From contig NC_079882.1 of NCBI RefSeq assembly GCF_029227915.1, positions 24,185,001 to 24,249,000 on the forward strand: 64,000 nucleotides of DNA, written 5' to 3'. The notes below the pieces were generated by a model. That model was given only the letters and a program-made list of their open reading frames with translations. It was not told the origin of the DNA and made no database searches. Shown in pieces: positions 21,240 to 34,034 of this stretch. The stretch is from Hydractinia symbiolongicarpus. Its lineage: Eukaryota; Cnidaria; Hydrozoa; Anthoathecata; Hydractiniidae. The translations under genes were made by a program, and so were the position numbers. How positions within the stretch are numbered: position 1 is the stretch's first letter; the number at the start of each line of letters is the position of its first letter.

Positions 21240-24200
21240 GAGGTTTTAAATTATTTAACGGTACTAACGTGTTGGGTAAATTTTAGAAACAGTATGATTG
21301 TTAAAGCTTCTAATTATAATTGACTTTTGGTTAATATTTTTTTAAATACTGTGAAAATTTTTTTAAAAAAAGCCAAGCCAAGTCAGGAATTTTTGTCAGA
21401 AAATGTTAAGAATTTCAAGAAAATAAGGATTTCATTTTAACAGGCACTTTAAATTCTGCATGTGAGATATAGCTAAATATTGAGTTGACCGTAAAAATTA
21501 TTTGTGTACGTCTTGATCTTGAAAAACCTTTTTTCCACTGCAACGCAGTGGTGAATGTCTTTATTTAGCTTTACCAACAAAACGCCGTGCTGTTCTCATT
21601 GACCTGAAGAGGTTTTATTATTAGAGAAGTTTTGTTGAATACAATGGTTTTCTGGCATCCAGAGATGCTGCTTGTTTGGTTTAAGTCCTACTTGAAGAGG
21701 GTATAGGTAGCTCTTTGTTAGATGCTTTTATTAAGGTACTACAATAGAACTTGATAGATCAACTCTGTCATCTATTTAAACTTAAATATTGAAAAAAGAC
21801 ATTGAGTGATTCACAATGGCGTTAAACCATATTGGTTAACTAATTATGTTGCTAAAATAAAAAATAGCAACCACCTGGTCTTAAATGTTATTCCCCATAC
21901 ATGTGCTAATTTATTTAGAGTTTTCTGATGGTATTTCAGTCACAACATAGAAGTTGTTGTATTTCTAAAATGATGTGTATACTAAAAGTATATTTTTTGC
22001 AAGGAGGTGTTTTGATAAAAATTATTATTAAAAGAGCTTTCCAAATTTAAGACAAAAAAACCTTTTTACTGAATCACGCCAGCTTTAATGAAAGAAAAAC
22101 TCTTTTTTATTTCTGTTAAAAGTTGAAAAACATTACTGCTTCACAAAAAGCACTGATGCACCTGTTTTATATTTTTTTTCAAACTCCAAAAATTTAGAGC
22201 AAAGATGTTGTAATGGAATGATGAACATGCAGGTAAGTATTTGTGTGTTTAAAAAAACATCTAAGCAGCTTTTCTTCTCAACATTTAATGGAAGTAATAT
22301 GTTGGGAGAAAATTCTGAAATTATGTTTGCTATAGCTTGGTAACTTAAAAGTTATAGAAATCCTATTTTATAATGTGTTTGATTTTTTAGGTTTTATGAT
22401 TTTTTTTTTGTCTAAAAGTAAAGTAAAAAAAAATCTTTGCTGTAGTCAAGATTTTCTAACTCCTCCTTTGGTCACTGCTTGTGCTACATTTTCCAACTAT
22501 TTGGAAAATTCATAATTTCGAAAACAATCTTAGATTCATTGGGCTGTGGTTCACCAGTAGTAGTGAATTTTTTTTATCGAAGTTGTTGTGAAAAATGTTG
22601 ATTATAATATTATTTTTTGTCTTCTGAACTTAGATGGGTGTCTGACCTAGACTCCCTTCCATTCTGACTGTAAAACAACCACATGCACTATTTTTAGCGA
22701 TTAAAAAATAATAAATACTAGTAAATAGAAACCAGTTCTGGGGTTTTAAAGTAAAAAAATTCATGTGTTTACGAAGAAATATTGTAATGAAAATCAATCA
22801 AAGAAATCGAAACAAAGCAAACAAAGAAGTGAGAAAAAAACACCTGCATTTTAAATTGATTTTTTTTATTATTATTATAATGCTACACCTGAAACAAAAC
22901 TTCCAAAAACTTAAAAATAAAGCATTTTTAAAGTTTTGTATATTTTTGTATGTGTTTTGTGCCCTTCATCCACCAGTGGTTTGTACTTTTTAAGAAAAAA
23001 AGAGTTTTGAAAAAGTTTAAAAACCATTTCTTATGTGTGAATATCAATGATTTTTTATGTGCATAGCTTGTATTTTTTTAACTGGCTTTAATTCCAAACT
23101 TGAATTTTGCATCAATTTTGCTGCATACCTTTTAAAATAATCAAAAAAATTGTGTTCTTAGGTTATATTATTATTTTTGTTCAAGGGGGTGATTTCATTT
23201 CTTTGTAACCAAGTGTTTTGTTTTGTTTCGTAGTTATCACTACGACAGATAAAATGAAAAAACATATTGCTCTAACATGAGAAAGGAAACAGTTTTAAAC
23301 GGAATAAAAAATTATATTACATACAATATTAAATTGTTAATGTAAAAGAAGAGAAGTGAATTTGAATGTTAGAAAAAGTAAGTTCAGAAAATATTTTCAT
23401 TTTGATTTTTTTTTTTCTTAGTAAGTTTTTCTTTAGTGTAATTTTCATTTTTTTATTATTTTAAAGTTGAGGATATAATAAATGGATGTAAGGTTATACT
23501 TCAAAAAAATTATAGTCCTTCAAAATAACTTTCATGACTTTCATATAAAAACGATTACGTTGTTTGATATTATCTGATTTTTTTTATTAAAAAAAACAAC
23601 AACCATGAATCTGTCAAAAATGTTTCCTTTTTTACTTGTATCGATCGAAAAGTTTTTTTTCTGTAAAAGCAAGGTTGTTTTTGCATAAAATGGAGTGTCT
23701 TTGTCTAATCCAGAAATGTTGAGCCCTTAGAATTTTCTTTAATTTTGTCATTTAATAAACTCTAAAAGACTGTCATGGCTGTCGCTTTTGCTGAAAAAGG
23801 CTAAAAGAGACCTGATTTTTATTTTAAACATAGAAAAAAAATTAAAAAAATTTGACTCACTTAGGTGGACCTAAGGAGCAAGTGTTGACTCCATAATCAC
23901 AAAGAGTCAGATTGCCTACATCTTCCAAATATAAACTGTATGTTGTACTTCGAACCAAAAGTTAAAGATTTTTGCTTATGTTTGCCAGTACACATTAAGG
24001 TTTAATATCAATTTTATTCTTTCAAGACAGGAAAACAATAAGTTTCCAGCGAAAATTGGAAAACCAGAATTCAGAAACAGTGACAACTTTGTCGTGTAAA
24101 CTCATTGTTCTCATAGTTTCAAGGCACATACAACACAGGCAAATAACAAAAACATTCATTGAAGAGGAGGGGGGTACATATTACGTAACAAGTGGGTGGA

Positions 24201-26247
24201 TGGTGCTTGCACGATGTGTTACAAAGATGAGTGGGTGACGAAATATAACTTGTTTTTTCTAAAGACGCCTTTAAAAACATTTTTAGGCTTTGAAATAGAA
24301 AAAATTAAGAACATGTTTTTCTCAAAGTCTGAAATTTAGTGTTTTTTCCTAAAAAAAATTTGGAAGCATTGGGGAAAAAGAGAAGTAGAAAAAAGTGGCA
24401 TATTTTTTCTTAAAAAAGCTCCGAAAAACAAAAAGGTTAGAATTTTCACAAGTTAGCTTTTATCCTGGAATTTCAACTGAATCCTGTCCGAAAATATTTT
24501 TTTTAGACCTTTCTGGAATTTAGGTTTCAATCTTTTGTGATTACCATTGCACCATAATTATTTATTTCTGCACCGCCCTTAAATAAACATTGCCTCTTAA
24601 TTCAGCAACGCATCTTATAGAACGTAGCGCTTGTTTGTTTATGGAGTTTAATTAATGATCTCTTCGAACTGTTTTTTAAATATAACTTCGCATGTTTGCT
24701 GGAATTTTGAGTAAGATTTCTTTTAAATGATGAGTTTTATATGAAATCACTGTAAATTTTACTAGAGCGCTTGTATTGTACTTAGAACTTTGATATCGTA
24801 GTGAGAGATGAAATAGATTCAAGCAACCTCGTACCATGTCTTATTAAATATTTGACAATAAAATGTGTTTTCTCTCGGAAAATATTTCTTATTGATCCCC
24901 ATAAAGTTAAATATCTTCGGTTAAAAACAACGACAATATTCTTAAATATCAAATTGAAGAGTCTGAAAGATTATGTAATATTAGAGGGCATCTCCATGGA
25001 AACACTCATGAAATAAATGTCTTTTTTATATAAGACATCTGTTTATAGGGAGGAAAAAAACGAACTGTTTTTTCTGTTTTCGGTATATTTCTATTTGGTT
25101 TTTAAAACAAGGTACGATGCCGTGTTGTGGGCTACACGAATTTGTTTTGTTTTTGTTTACGTTAGTACTTCTTTTGTTGTTGTTACGGTGTTGTTAGGGA
25201 ATAGTTTGTTTTTGTTGATCGAATCGAAAAATCACTGAATGTTAGTGTTTTTTAGTACTGTATATCAACGTTCATATCAGCTCTGGGAAAAAGCCAACCT
25301 TTTTTTTTTACCAAGTACATTTCCCGTTATAATTTTATGGGCAATGCTTCAGCGAAGTTGTTACTGCGCATGCTCTTGATCATAGAAGTTTAACCTCTTC
25401 ATGACAAAAGATTTGTTTCTTGCAAAAAAATGTATTCTTTATTGCGTTTTGCGCGATGCCTAAAATTTTGACCAATCATAATGCTAAATACCATGACATG
25501 GCGTGTTTTTTGGAAATAACTGGAAACAATAGATGAATTTCTTTATGACGTAGTGTTTTTACTTTGCGTTGAGAACAATAGGCATCTTAATTTTTTGCTA
25601 TTTTTTTTTTTTTTTTTGGTGAAAATTAATTCTTATTTAGATTATCACAAGCTTATTTTATTATGGTCCGGTTTTGCTTGCTGTAATTTTTAATTCAATG
25701 AATGAAACGAACTTTTTTTTTTGTAAGCAACCCGTTTAGGGGCTAGTATAGCAAACCGTTCTTTAGTAATTTGCGAAATTAGATTTAATATTGAGGTCTT
25801 TTATTTGTATTAATTGTTCTAATTTTCATGTGTTCCCAGGGTTTAATGTATATCAGATTAAACCTTTTTTTATCGTCCGAGATTGAACAGTTTATTTAAT
25901 TGATCATTTTTTTACATTTTTACCTCTCATTAATTTAATTATGTTGTATGTCGGTGCAAATTACAACATGTCATAGTCACGTGGTATGAATGTATTAAAC
26001 GTCGTAGTTAATATGCCCAAAATGGCGGATCTTTTTACGTAAGATTATTGTTTATAATGAGTTCGATTTAAATAGATTTTTTTAATCGGGTCGTTGTACA
26101 AGCTGAAATTTAATTAACTGCAAACAATTATCTTGGCATGTGAAAACTTAAAGAGTGCGGTTGGTAGAATATGTTTACATACGAAGTAATTTAGTCAAAA
26201 CTCGTTTCTGATAACACATTTTGTGGCTGTGTTTTTTTTTATAGTCG

Positions 26248-28911
26248 ATGGGTGGCGGCGCTTCCAGTGTAGCTCCCGAAGAATTCGATAACACGAGACG
26301 TCAAAAAAGTTACTGTTGTGGCTGCTTTACTGTGAACAGGTTTGAAAACATTTATTTTCAATCACTATCCTTTTTTTATCTCTACTACTCTCTCTTTTCT
26401 AATTCATATCCCAAACGAGGAGAGAAAATTTATTGAACATTAACACGTAATATATATTAGGTGTGAACATTTGATTTGTGATGTATGTAACTTAGGTTGG
26501 TTGTCAGATGTTTTTTTCATTTTGTTTTGCGTAGAACTTCAAAATAATGAAAGAATAATTGATATGTAACAAAGCAGGGAAATCCTTAAAACAACTTAAA
26601 TCTCCGGAATATAGTTCTAGAAAAAAGCTCCTGAAAAGTTGTAAAAAGGAGAAAACATGGATATTATTTTTTAATTTATTTTTTGCTTCAGCCCGTTTTT
26701 TATTCGTCAGGTTATAGAAACTTTTATATTCTTTTTTCTATATTCTATATTAATTTTCTGTTATTGTCAAACCGGATTACTCCTTGAAAAAGGTCAGAAA
26801 ACAACTGTCGTTTTTTATTTAACTATTGTAATCTTGTTTAGAAAGTCCAGTCCTGAAGATGACGATCGAAGGTGTGTTTTTTCTTTCCTCTTTTCTCGCG
26901 CAAAGCCTTCACTTTGTTGCCTAGCAGCATCACAATATAATATTGGCTTAATTCATGCTTAATTTTGTGATATTGGGACTGTAGTTTCGTGTGAAGATAA
27001 TTTTCGAAGATTATAGGCTTCTTTTACTTTATGTCGATCAACTGACCAGCTTGTGAAGTTCTCCCAAACTTGTTGTGAATGTTTAACCGATGTCTTTAAG
27101 ATGTGTTTTTTTTGTAGAACGTTGCGAGAAGAAGCTAAGTCGTGGTCAAACAACTTTGAAAGAATGTTGAAACATCCAGGTAAGTCGTGGTCAAACAACT
27201 TTGAGAGAATGTCGAAACATCTAGTAGAAGCAATATTGACGTTAGGAAAAAAATGAAGCTAACTCAATCGGATTTCTTTACACTTTAAATTTTTAACCTG
27301 CGTGAAATAGTGTAGAAGAACGAGCCAGGGTTTAAATATACGCTTATATGCTGGGATATGCTTATGCAGTAAAATTATAAAATGGCCCAGTACATGCTTT
27401 ATTATACTTATCTATCAAAGCCTCTTACACAGGCGAATGTTTAGCATGCAGTAGCCTGCAAGTGAAGAACTTCACACATTTTTTATATAAGAAACCACTT
27501 CTTCATAAAAAACTTTTATTAGTTGTAAAAATGTGACCATTTGAAGTAAGAATATATTTCATGCCCTCTCAACAACCAATAGCATTCAAATGGCAGTCAG
27601 GTATTATTACCTGGTATAGCAAGAAGTTTAACGATTATCGAATAGGTTATCCTGACAAATTGCAAGTTTACTTAAAAATTGACGATTTCAACAGAAGCAG
27701 ACATCATTTTAGATAGTAAACAAAAGACGAAAAAGTCATTATTTTATCTTTTCTCGCATATATGTTGATAAAAACCTCATCTTCATGGGAATCTCTTATG
27801 GACTCCGTCAAAATTAAGAAACTTGTTAAAAAACCATTCTAGTAAAATGATCTCAGAATTTAAACTTTTACTGTTTGTTTAGTTTCTTTAAAAAGAAACG
27901 TGTATTTAAAGAAAGCAAAGAAACGACATGACATTTTATACCTTCGAAGAAAAAACCCAAAAAAATTGTAAAATAACTATTGTCTGAATAATATGCTTAG
28001 CGTCTACTTACTTTTGGAACAAATGTGAGCACATGTTTTGTAAAAAACGCCAATAAAACAACGTGTATTTAAGGAGTTACCTGTCTGACTTCTGCGTTAT
28101 TCGTTAACCATGCGAGAAAACGATTCCACTGTTATGCTTTACAAATGCCTTTTAACTTTTAACCATGAGTTCGTTTAATTTTCTAGTTGGACAAAAATCT
28201 TTCCAAGAATTTCTACAAGGACAATTTAGTGATGAAAACTTAAGATTTTGGATTGAAGCAGAAAAATATTCCAATTTGGATGATGATAGCAGACAAAAGA
28301 AAGCAAAAACCTTGTATGATGAATTTGTATCCACTATTTCACCGTGTGAGGTATACCCTTCTTTTTTACATAGTAATTAATTCACCTGTCTAATTTCTAT
28401 ACCCGCACACAGCCGACCATCCCGCAGAGTAATTAATTTTCTTTACGGTCAAATCCGTGGATTCTTCCTCGGATTTAGGCGGACAAAAATGCACGCCGGG
28501 CGAACGACTTGTCTCCTTCACTAATACCTGTATTATGTCTGTCTGTCCTCGAAAAAAAAATGTGTTACACACACAGGAAATTAAAATGCCAGTTCCTATT
28601 ATTGTCTTTGTTGCGACATGCAAATTCCCTTCGAGCTGAAGATTGTAGCGGGGGGCGAAATCCTGTGGATTTTTTTCACTAGCTATAGCTACGAGTCTAT
28701 ATAGGGTTTGAATTAATTTCTGTACAACAATTTTGTTTTATATTTTCAGGTGAGTTTAGATGCGAAACATAAAAATGAAATAGAATCAAACATAAAAGAT
28801 GCTCCAAAAAATTTATTTAAATCAGCACAAGGCTACATATATAGCTTAATGTACAGAGATTGTTTCCCAAGATTCCTTAAATCAAAATCATATCGGCGTC
28901 TATGTAGATAA
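26248..28911 (+). CDS. Small RGS protein, RZ (RGS17/19/20)-like
   Basis: There are five coding exons: 26248-26339, 26842-26871, 27118-27179, 28187-28350 and 28750-28911. They give 169 residues, with phases 2, 2, 1, 0 closing cleanly. The N terminus has a short Cys cluster (YCCGCF, residues 22-27), a likely palmitoylation site recalling the Cys string of the RZ subfamily. A short linker is followed by the RGS box, residues about 46-168. It holds SWSNNFERML, SDENLRFWIEAE (the helix-bundle core) and YSLMYRDCFPRFLKS near the end. Family knowledge: RGS proteins speed GTP hydrolysis on G-alpha (RZ: Gi/Gz) at the membrane. An acceptor AG lies only three bases before the ATG, so an upstream non-coding exon or spliced leader must exist. 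Exon 3 ends inside a 45-bp tandem duplication. Confidence 0.88.
27136..27225 (+). repeat. 45-bp tandem duplication across the RGS exon 3 donor
   Basis: Copy 1 (27136-27180) is coding up to base 27179. Copy 2 (27181-27225) is intronic. They differ at about four positions. The exon 3 donor G|GTAAGT is formed at the junction: the base before TAAGT is C in copy 1 and G in copy 2. Confidence 0.85.
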
Positions 28912-29972
28912 CTCCAGCCGGTGAATGCATTTGTCTTCTTTAGCATACCAGACATCCTGTTGAGAATATCCTAGAATGTAGTGAGGTTTCTGTTAAGCTA
29001 CGTTCACATGCAAGATATATGCAGTTTTAATTTATAAAGGTACATTTATACGGGAGTACGAACTTTAAATGTATATTCGTGGTTGGTCATATCACGGCAG
29101 CGTTAAGAAATGTAATATATGTGAATAATGTGAGATAATTTTACGGCCAGTTTGTTGGTTTTTTAACATGTGTATGTAAGAACGTATTCAACAGAGAATT
29201 ATATTCAATAGAGAATTATAAGAACATGTACATTTCCGTTGTTTTAGTATCGGTTTTTACCCGCTACTGTGCAGACCAGAATGAAAAGTTGCGGCAAAGC
29301 GTGAAAACACACGGCCGTAGAAAAATGCACAGGGTCGCCCGTCCTTTGTATATCGCAGTCGCACGTAATGCGTGAATGTTTTGATTTACATCAAATAGAA
29401 TGCTTTATAATCAACTTAAATACGCGAGCAGACTAAATTAAATTTTTTTCCTCCACTCCTCCGTAAGACAGCCGAGTGTAATAGTGCAATATGTTTTTTT
29501 TGTAAAAGGTGGTACTATCACACATTATTTATGAAACGTTGGTTGACGTAAAGGACTCTCAAAGGCGTTTGTTGTCTGCTATATTTTATAATAGTAGAAT
29601 TTACAGTTTTCTTTCGTTGGCAATCCCTCTTTACTCTGAAGCTTTACCTAAAAAAAATGTTAAAAAATTTACTGAACTCTGGAGACAACAGTAGAAAGTA
29701 AGGGTGAGTCGAGGTATTAATAGCCGAAGCACTGGGAACGAGGTTGCCATTATATACTAAATTTATATTTATCAGACACAATATGTCAAATTTGTTCCAA
29801 AAATTCTTGTATTTTCGTTCCTTTCCATTTGCAAATAAAGGCGTACTGAAAATGATAATGTTAAGCTCAGCCTCCAGGAATTTATTTACTCGACCAGCCA
29901 ATCAGAATCTTGGATCTCTCCACCGTGGATAAAGCGGGTTACAAAGAATTGAACAGGTGTACTTACAGCATT
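28912..29972. other. Intergenic stretch between convergent RGS and astacin genes
   Basis: Both flanking genes end here. I see a lone element end (GCACTGGGAACGAGGTTG, 29728-29745) and the candidate poly(A) signal of the astacin gene, and no gene. Confidence 0.5.
29881..29886 (-). terminator. Candidate poly(A) signal of the astacin gene
   Basis: AATAAA on the minus strand lies about 90 bases beyond the stop codon of the astacin gene. Confidence 0.45.
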
Positions 29973-30490
29973 CTAAACCCATTTATAAACCATTCCGGAG
30001 AATTCCTGTCCAACTAGCGCTGGTCCAACATTGTCCGCAGTTCCTGGCCAACAGTCTGTTGTTTCTCCATCTCTGGCATAGTTTACCTCGGACGTAGCAC
30101 CAGTCCAACATTCGCCATAATATTCAATGGAAAAATACTAACAAAAAAACACTCAAGTTTTCAAATTTTAGTGACAGGGGAAGTTTCTCACTAATTAAAC
30201 GAAAATTTAAATAACGGATAATGTCCATTTTTATTATTCTTTTTTACCTCGTCAAAGGGATTTTGATACACAATATTACAAAGAAGCAAAAGAAATTTTC
30301 ATATTGGGTAATCAAGTCAATCGTACCTCGTAGTTATTTTCGCGTGCAAAAGCCGAACAAAGAAGAATTAGTTCCTTTAAAGTTCTTTCCCAATCAGTCC
30401 AAACAATGTGACTCCGTAAGTTCTTCACAACAGGGAATGTTCGTTTACCGTCAATGTAACCTTTGCTATAGTAACACCCAACTTTTTCCA
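29973..30490 (-). other. C-terminal Cys-rich module of the astacin gene (last two exons)
   Basis: About 108 residues follow the Pro/Thr linker. They contain VGCYYSKG, a conserved-looking [10 protein letters not shown] helix, [22 protein letters not shown] and a final TDCW. From memory, similar VGCY...YYGECW modules occur at the ends of many cnidarian secreted proteins. I know no established function. It is encoded by exons 30490-30327 and 30137-29973, which join in phase 0. Confidence 0.6.
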
Positions 30491-33400
30491 CTAAAGAAAA
30501 ATTTGCGATTAGTGCTGGGTAAGCGAAGCAAGCTTTGCCACAGGCGAAAATCAGGACGCGAAAACTTTATCACGGAGGCAGGGGAATCAAATGAATCACT
30601 ACAATAAAGATTCTGGCTAACAAATTTGAAAATAAATGTATCGTAAGTTTCTTCTCGAAATTGTAAGGCGAATTTTAAACGCATATAAGTAAAAATTCTG
30701 TGAAATGAACGAAAATTTGTTTGTGCACACTAAATTATTGCAGTAAAAAAACAAAAAACCTTAAAATAATTAAAATCAAATAATTTACCAGTGGGTTCAG
30801 GAGGAGGTGGAGTAGTGACAGCTGAAACAAAAATATGCGTGGATTAGTCAAAGAATTTTGACGCAAAAATACAATAACTAAAAATTCTAACGAGAAACAT
30901 GTTATGTGGCTTAAACCACCGTGTGGGAGATAGCTGCTACTTATAACGACCCTGGTGGCAGAAAACAATGTTTTTGTAGACCTACGTTCATTACATGCGC
31001 CATCTTTTACTGTGATGTCATCAATTGCTGAATCACCTTGGAAACTGTTCCCACGAACACCTTCTATAACAATCTATTGAAAAAATGGCGGAACTCAATG
31101 CTAAAACATTTTTTAAGGCAGCTGCAATAAAAAGTTTAAAAAGAAACCTGTAAAAATCTATTTCTTTCGACAACTTTGTTGCAGGCTAACATAGAACATC
31201 GTATCCGACGAGAAGATTTTCTATTTTATTCGATCGAGTTTGATTCTTAATCACGAGGTCTGTGGTAAAGTCTACAACGCAGGCATGATTAGCCGTTGCC
31301 TCTACCACAGGTAAGGACCAACCCATGAAGTGAAAAAATTGCTAAAATTGCTTGCTTAATTTTACCTCACTAATTTAGTAATTTGAGTAAGAAGGAAAAA
31401 GTAGTCATATTATTGGTAAAAGAAAATTCTTGAAAATAAACCGAAGTTTGCAACAAAGAAGTTATTGTAGTTTTCTTTTCTTGAAGTTTATTTTTTTGTT
31501 TTGTTTTGAAAGAACGTCTCTTTCTATCTTCGTACCAAATTATATCGTGTTGATTGTGTTTATATTTGTGCAGAACTGAAGTTGCTTAATAATTTTTCAA
31601 ATCCAGTTCAGTTGCGTAAAAAGAAAAATTTGCGTCTATATCAATCCTCTAGAGAGGCATTAACGAAAACGACAGAAAACATATCTCTGTTGCAAACAAT
31701 CCAAAACAATTTTTTTTCAAAATAAACACCAATTTATTTTGACCTCTTTGGCCTGGCTCACCTGATAGTCATTAGCTGACGCTACATCAATTTCTGCATC
31801 GTGCCATAGTTTTAGCTGGTCACCAGATTTTGTGAATACGGGAGTTAGCGCATGTGTTGAGACATCTTTAACGTATACGTTTAAATTGCCTGAAATAATT
31901 AAAAAAGGTACCAGCCTTGAACAAGTTTAAGACATCTTTTCTTATGCTAATAAACAGAATTAATAATTTTTACTCTGCAAACACAAAAAAAAACATTAAT
32001 CGGGAAAGGTAAACAATCTCAGGTCAGCCATTAAAACCTGGATTCACTTTCATGGATCGGCATTTTAAAAAATTGAAAAATTATTTCTTTTCCTAACAAT
32101 AAGAATAATTTCTTTGAAAAAACGCAACGAAAAAACACAAGGATACTCTAAGATCACCTACCTGTTGATAGACCATACATGTTATACGCAAACCTGAGAC
32201 ATCTACTACCAGCTTTCATACTTTCACTAACTAGACGCGCTTTCCATCCTGCTTGACATGGCGACGAACTCTCAATATACATATAATAACCTATTTTAAC
32301 GAAACATAAATCGCATAAGGGAAAGTCAAAACAAGTCTCATGAAGCTGGTTTGATATGAATTCAAAAAGGCTGTCGAACAAAGTACGTAGTACACTTTTG
32401 TTTGTTTATTTGTTTAGTTTACCATAGAGCATGTAGTTTTGGCCGAGACTGGATGTGCATGTTTTTCTCATGTAAGTATAGCTTAACTTGTTCTTACTGC
32501 GTTTTTAAAAGAAGCCAGCCGCGATAATATTCACCAACTCTGTTTTTTTTTGAGGTAATGTGTTCAACTTTTCTAACCATAGTCCCTGAAACTTTTTTTT
32601 TTGAAGCCAAAATCCAATTCAACTGAATTTGATTTAATTTCTATATCTCTTGTTAATGTCGTTATTTCTTATTTTGCTTTCTCTTAAAGAGAAACGGTCA
32701 TACGAACATATCGCTGTCGTGATGTCAGAAAAGACATAAGATGTCCTGTGGACGAGGTTGTTGAAGAAATTGAGGTGATGATACTAAAAAGGCTGTCTCA
32801 CAATTTTTAAGTGGCCTGACTTTTTTAAATGAAAAAGACCGTTATTTTTTCGCGCATGCGTATTGTTTGCGTTACCTGTTCCAGTAGTATTGTCAGAATC
32901 CGGTCCAGTACCCGAAGATGGAGTGAATCCCGAGTTACGTTGCCAGTTAAAATCGGACGTTGAATCCATACTCCACGTACATAACGGTGTCGAATCGATA
33001 TCAAATCCACAATCGTATGGTCCTAAAGCAATACATTGTTAATTATTTTTAATTTAAAGATGTCATTTAGCTTACTCAGCAAAATCCACATTATTAGTAC
33101 TCTATATATAAAATATCTAACCAGCGTCACAGCTTTGTCTCTTGCAGGCATGCGTCTGTACATTCGAGCCAACGCAAGCCTTACCGCCATGTACGGGGGC
33201 AGGGTCAGTACATTCCCGAGATCTGGTTTGAATTCCATCGCCACATGTCACACTGCAGTCTCCCCAAGCTCCCCATTTATTCCAATGGCCATCGATTGGA
33301 GCTAAATTACGAACAGTGGTTTTTTTTTAATTTGTATTGAGAAATAGCATAGCAGTAACTAAGGGTGTTTAAAATAAATTTAGTTTGAATTGAAGGATAG

Positions 33401-33962
33401 AAAAAGAGATGCGAATCTAAGGTTTGAACAGTTACTGTTGATACTTCTATACTTTTAAATTCAATCTACCATAACACTCTGCGTCTGGACAAACAGCTTT
33501 TTCAACATCCACACCCCAATACAACAGTTCAGTTGAAAGAGGGTTTTGACATCCCATCCTGTCCTTTGGATCCATGCAGAATCTTGTCCTTTCTTTGCTG
33601 CACGATGTGTCACATGGACCAAATTGAGACCAGTTGCTCCAGCCAGTACCTGTGTCTATAAATAGAACATTGACAAATTGTAATAAAAAAGAATGAAAAT
33701 AACACGTGGCAAGCTTAAGTTGATTAATTTTTGTGCAGAGATCTTCGCAAAGATCTTCGCGAAAGGATTTTTTCGGGTTTTTTGGTGTAGCTTTTCTCGT
33801 TCAATCTTTTTTGTGGTTGATAAAAATAATCGCAAACCTCTGTGATGTCATCAAGTTCAATTAAACAATTAAATAAATTTAAATCGTGAAAATAATTGAT
33901 CGACAATAAATAAATAAATGAATGAATGAATGAATGAATGAATGAATGAATGAATGAATGAA

Positions 33963-34034
<72 letters not shown>

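Larger units (their letters stand above)
12837..26244. other. Gene-poor, repeat-rich stretch upstream of the RGS gene
   Basis: In 13.4 kb I recognise no intact cellular gene. Separate entries cover two LINE tails, a foldback element with a nested insertion, two other small inverted-repeat elements, a 525-bp TIR element, a probable 790-bp TIR element, TAATTA-motif repeats and an unassigned open stretch at 15700-15905. The remainder (about 19-20.7 kb and 21.3-26.2 kb) is AT-rich with long A/T runs, and I see nothing in it. It must contain the Rab33 promoter and the RGS promoter with any upstream non-coding exon. Confidence 0.5.

Noticed and set aside
30221-30607. 128-codon plus-strand open frame
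   Set aside because: It overlaps the genuine minus-strand astacin exon 30490-30327, which has matching phase, splice sites and Cys pattern.
32690-32775. Possible extra astacin exon in the MAM intron
   Set aside because: The neighbouring exons already join in phase with a complete MAM sequence, and this stretch carries the end of a dispersed inverted-repeat element.
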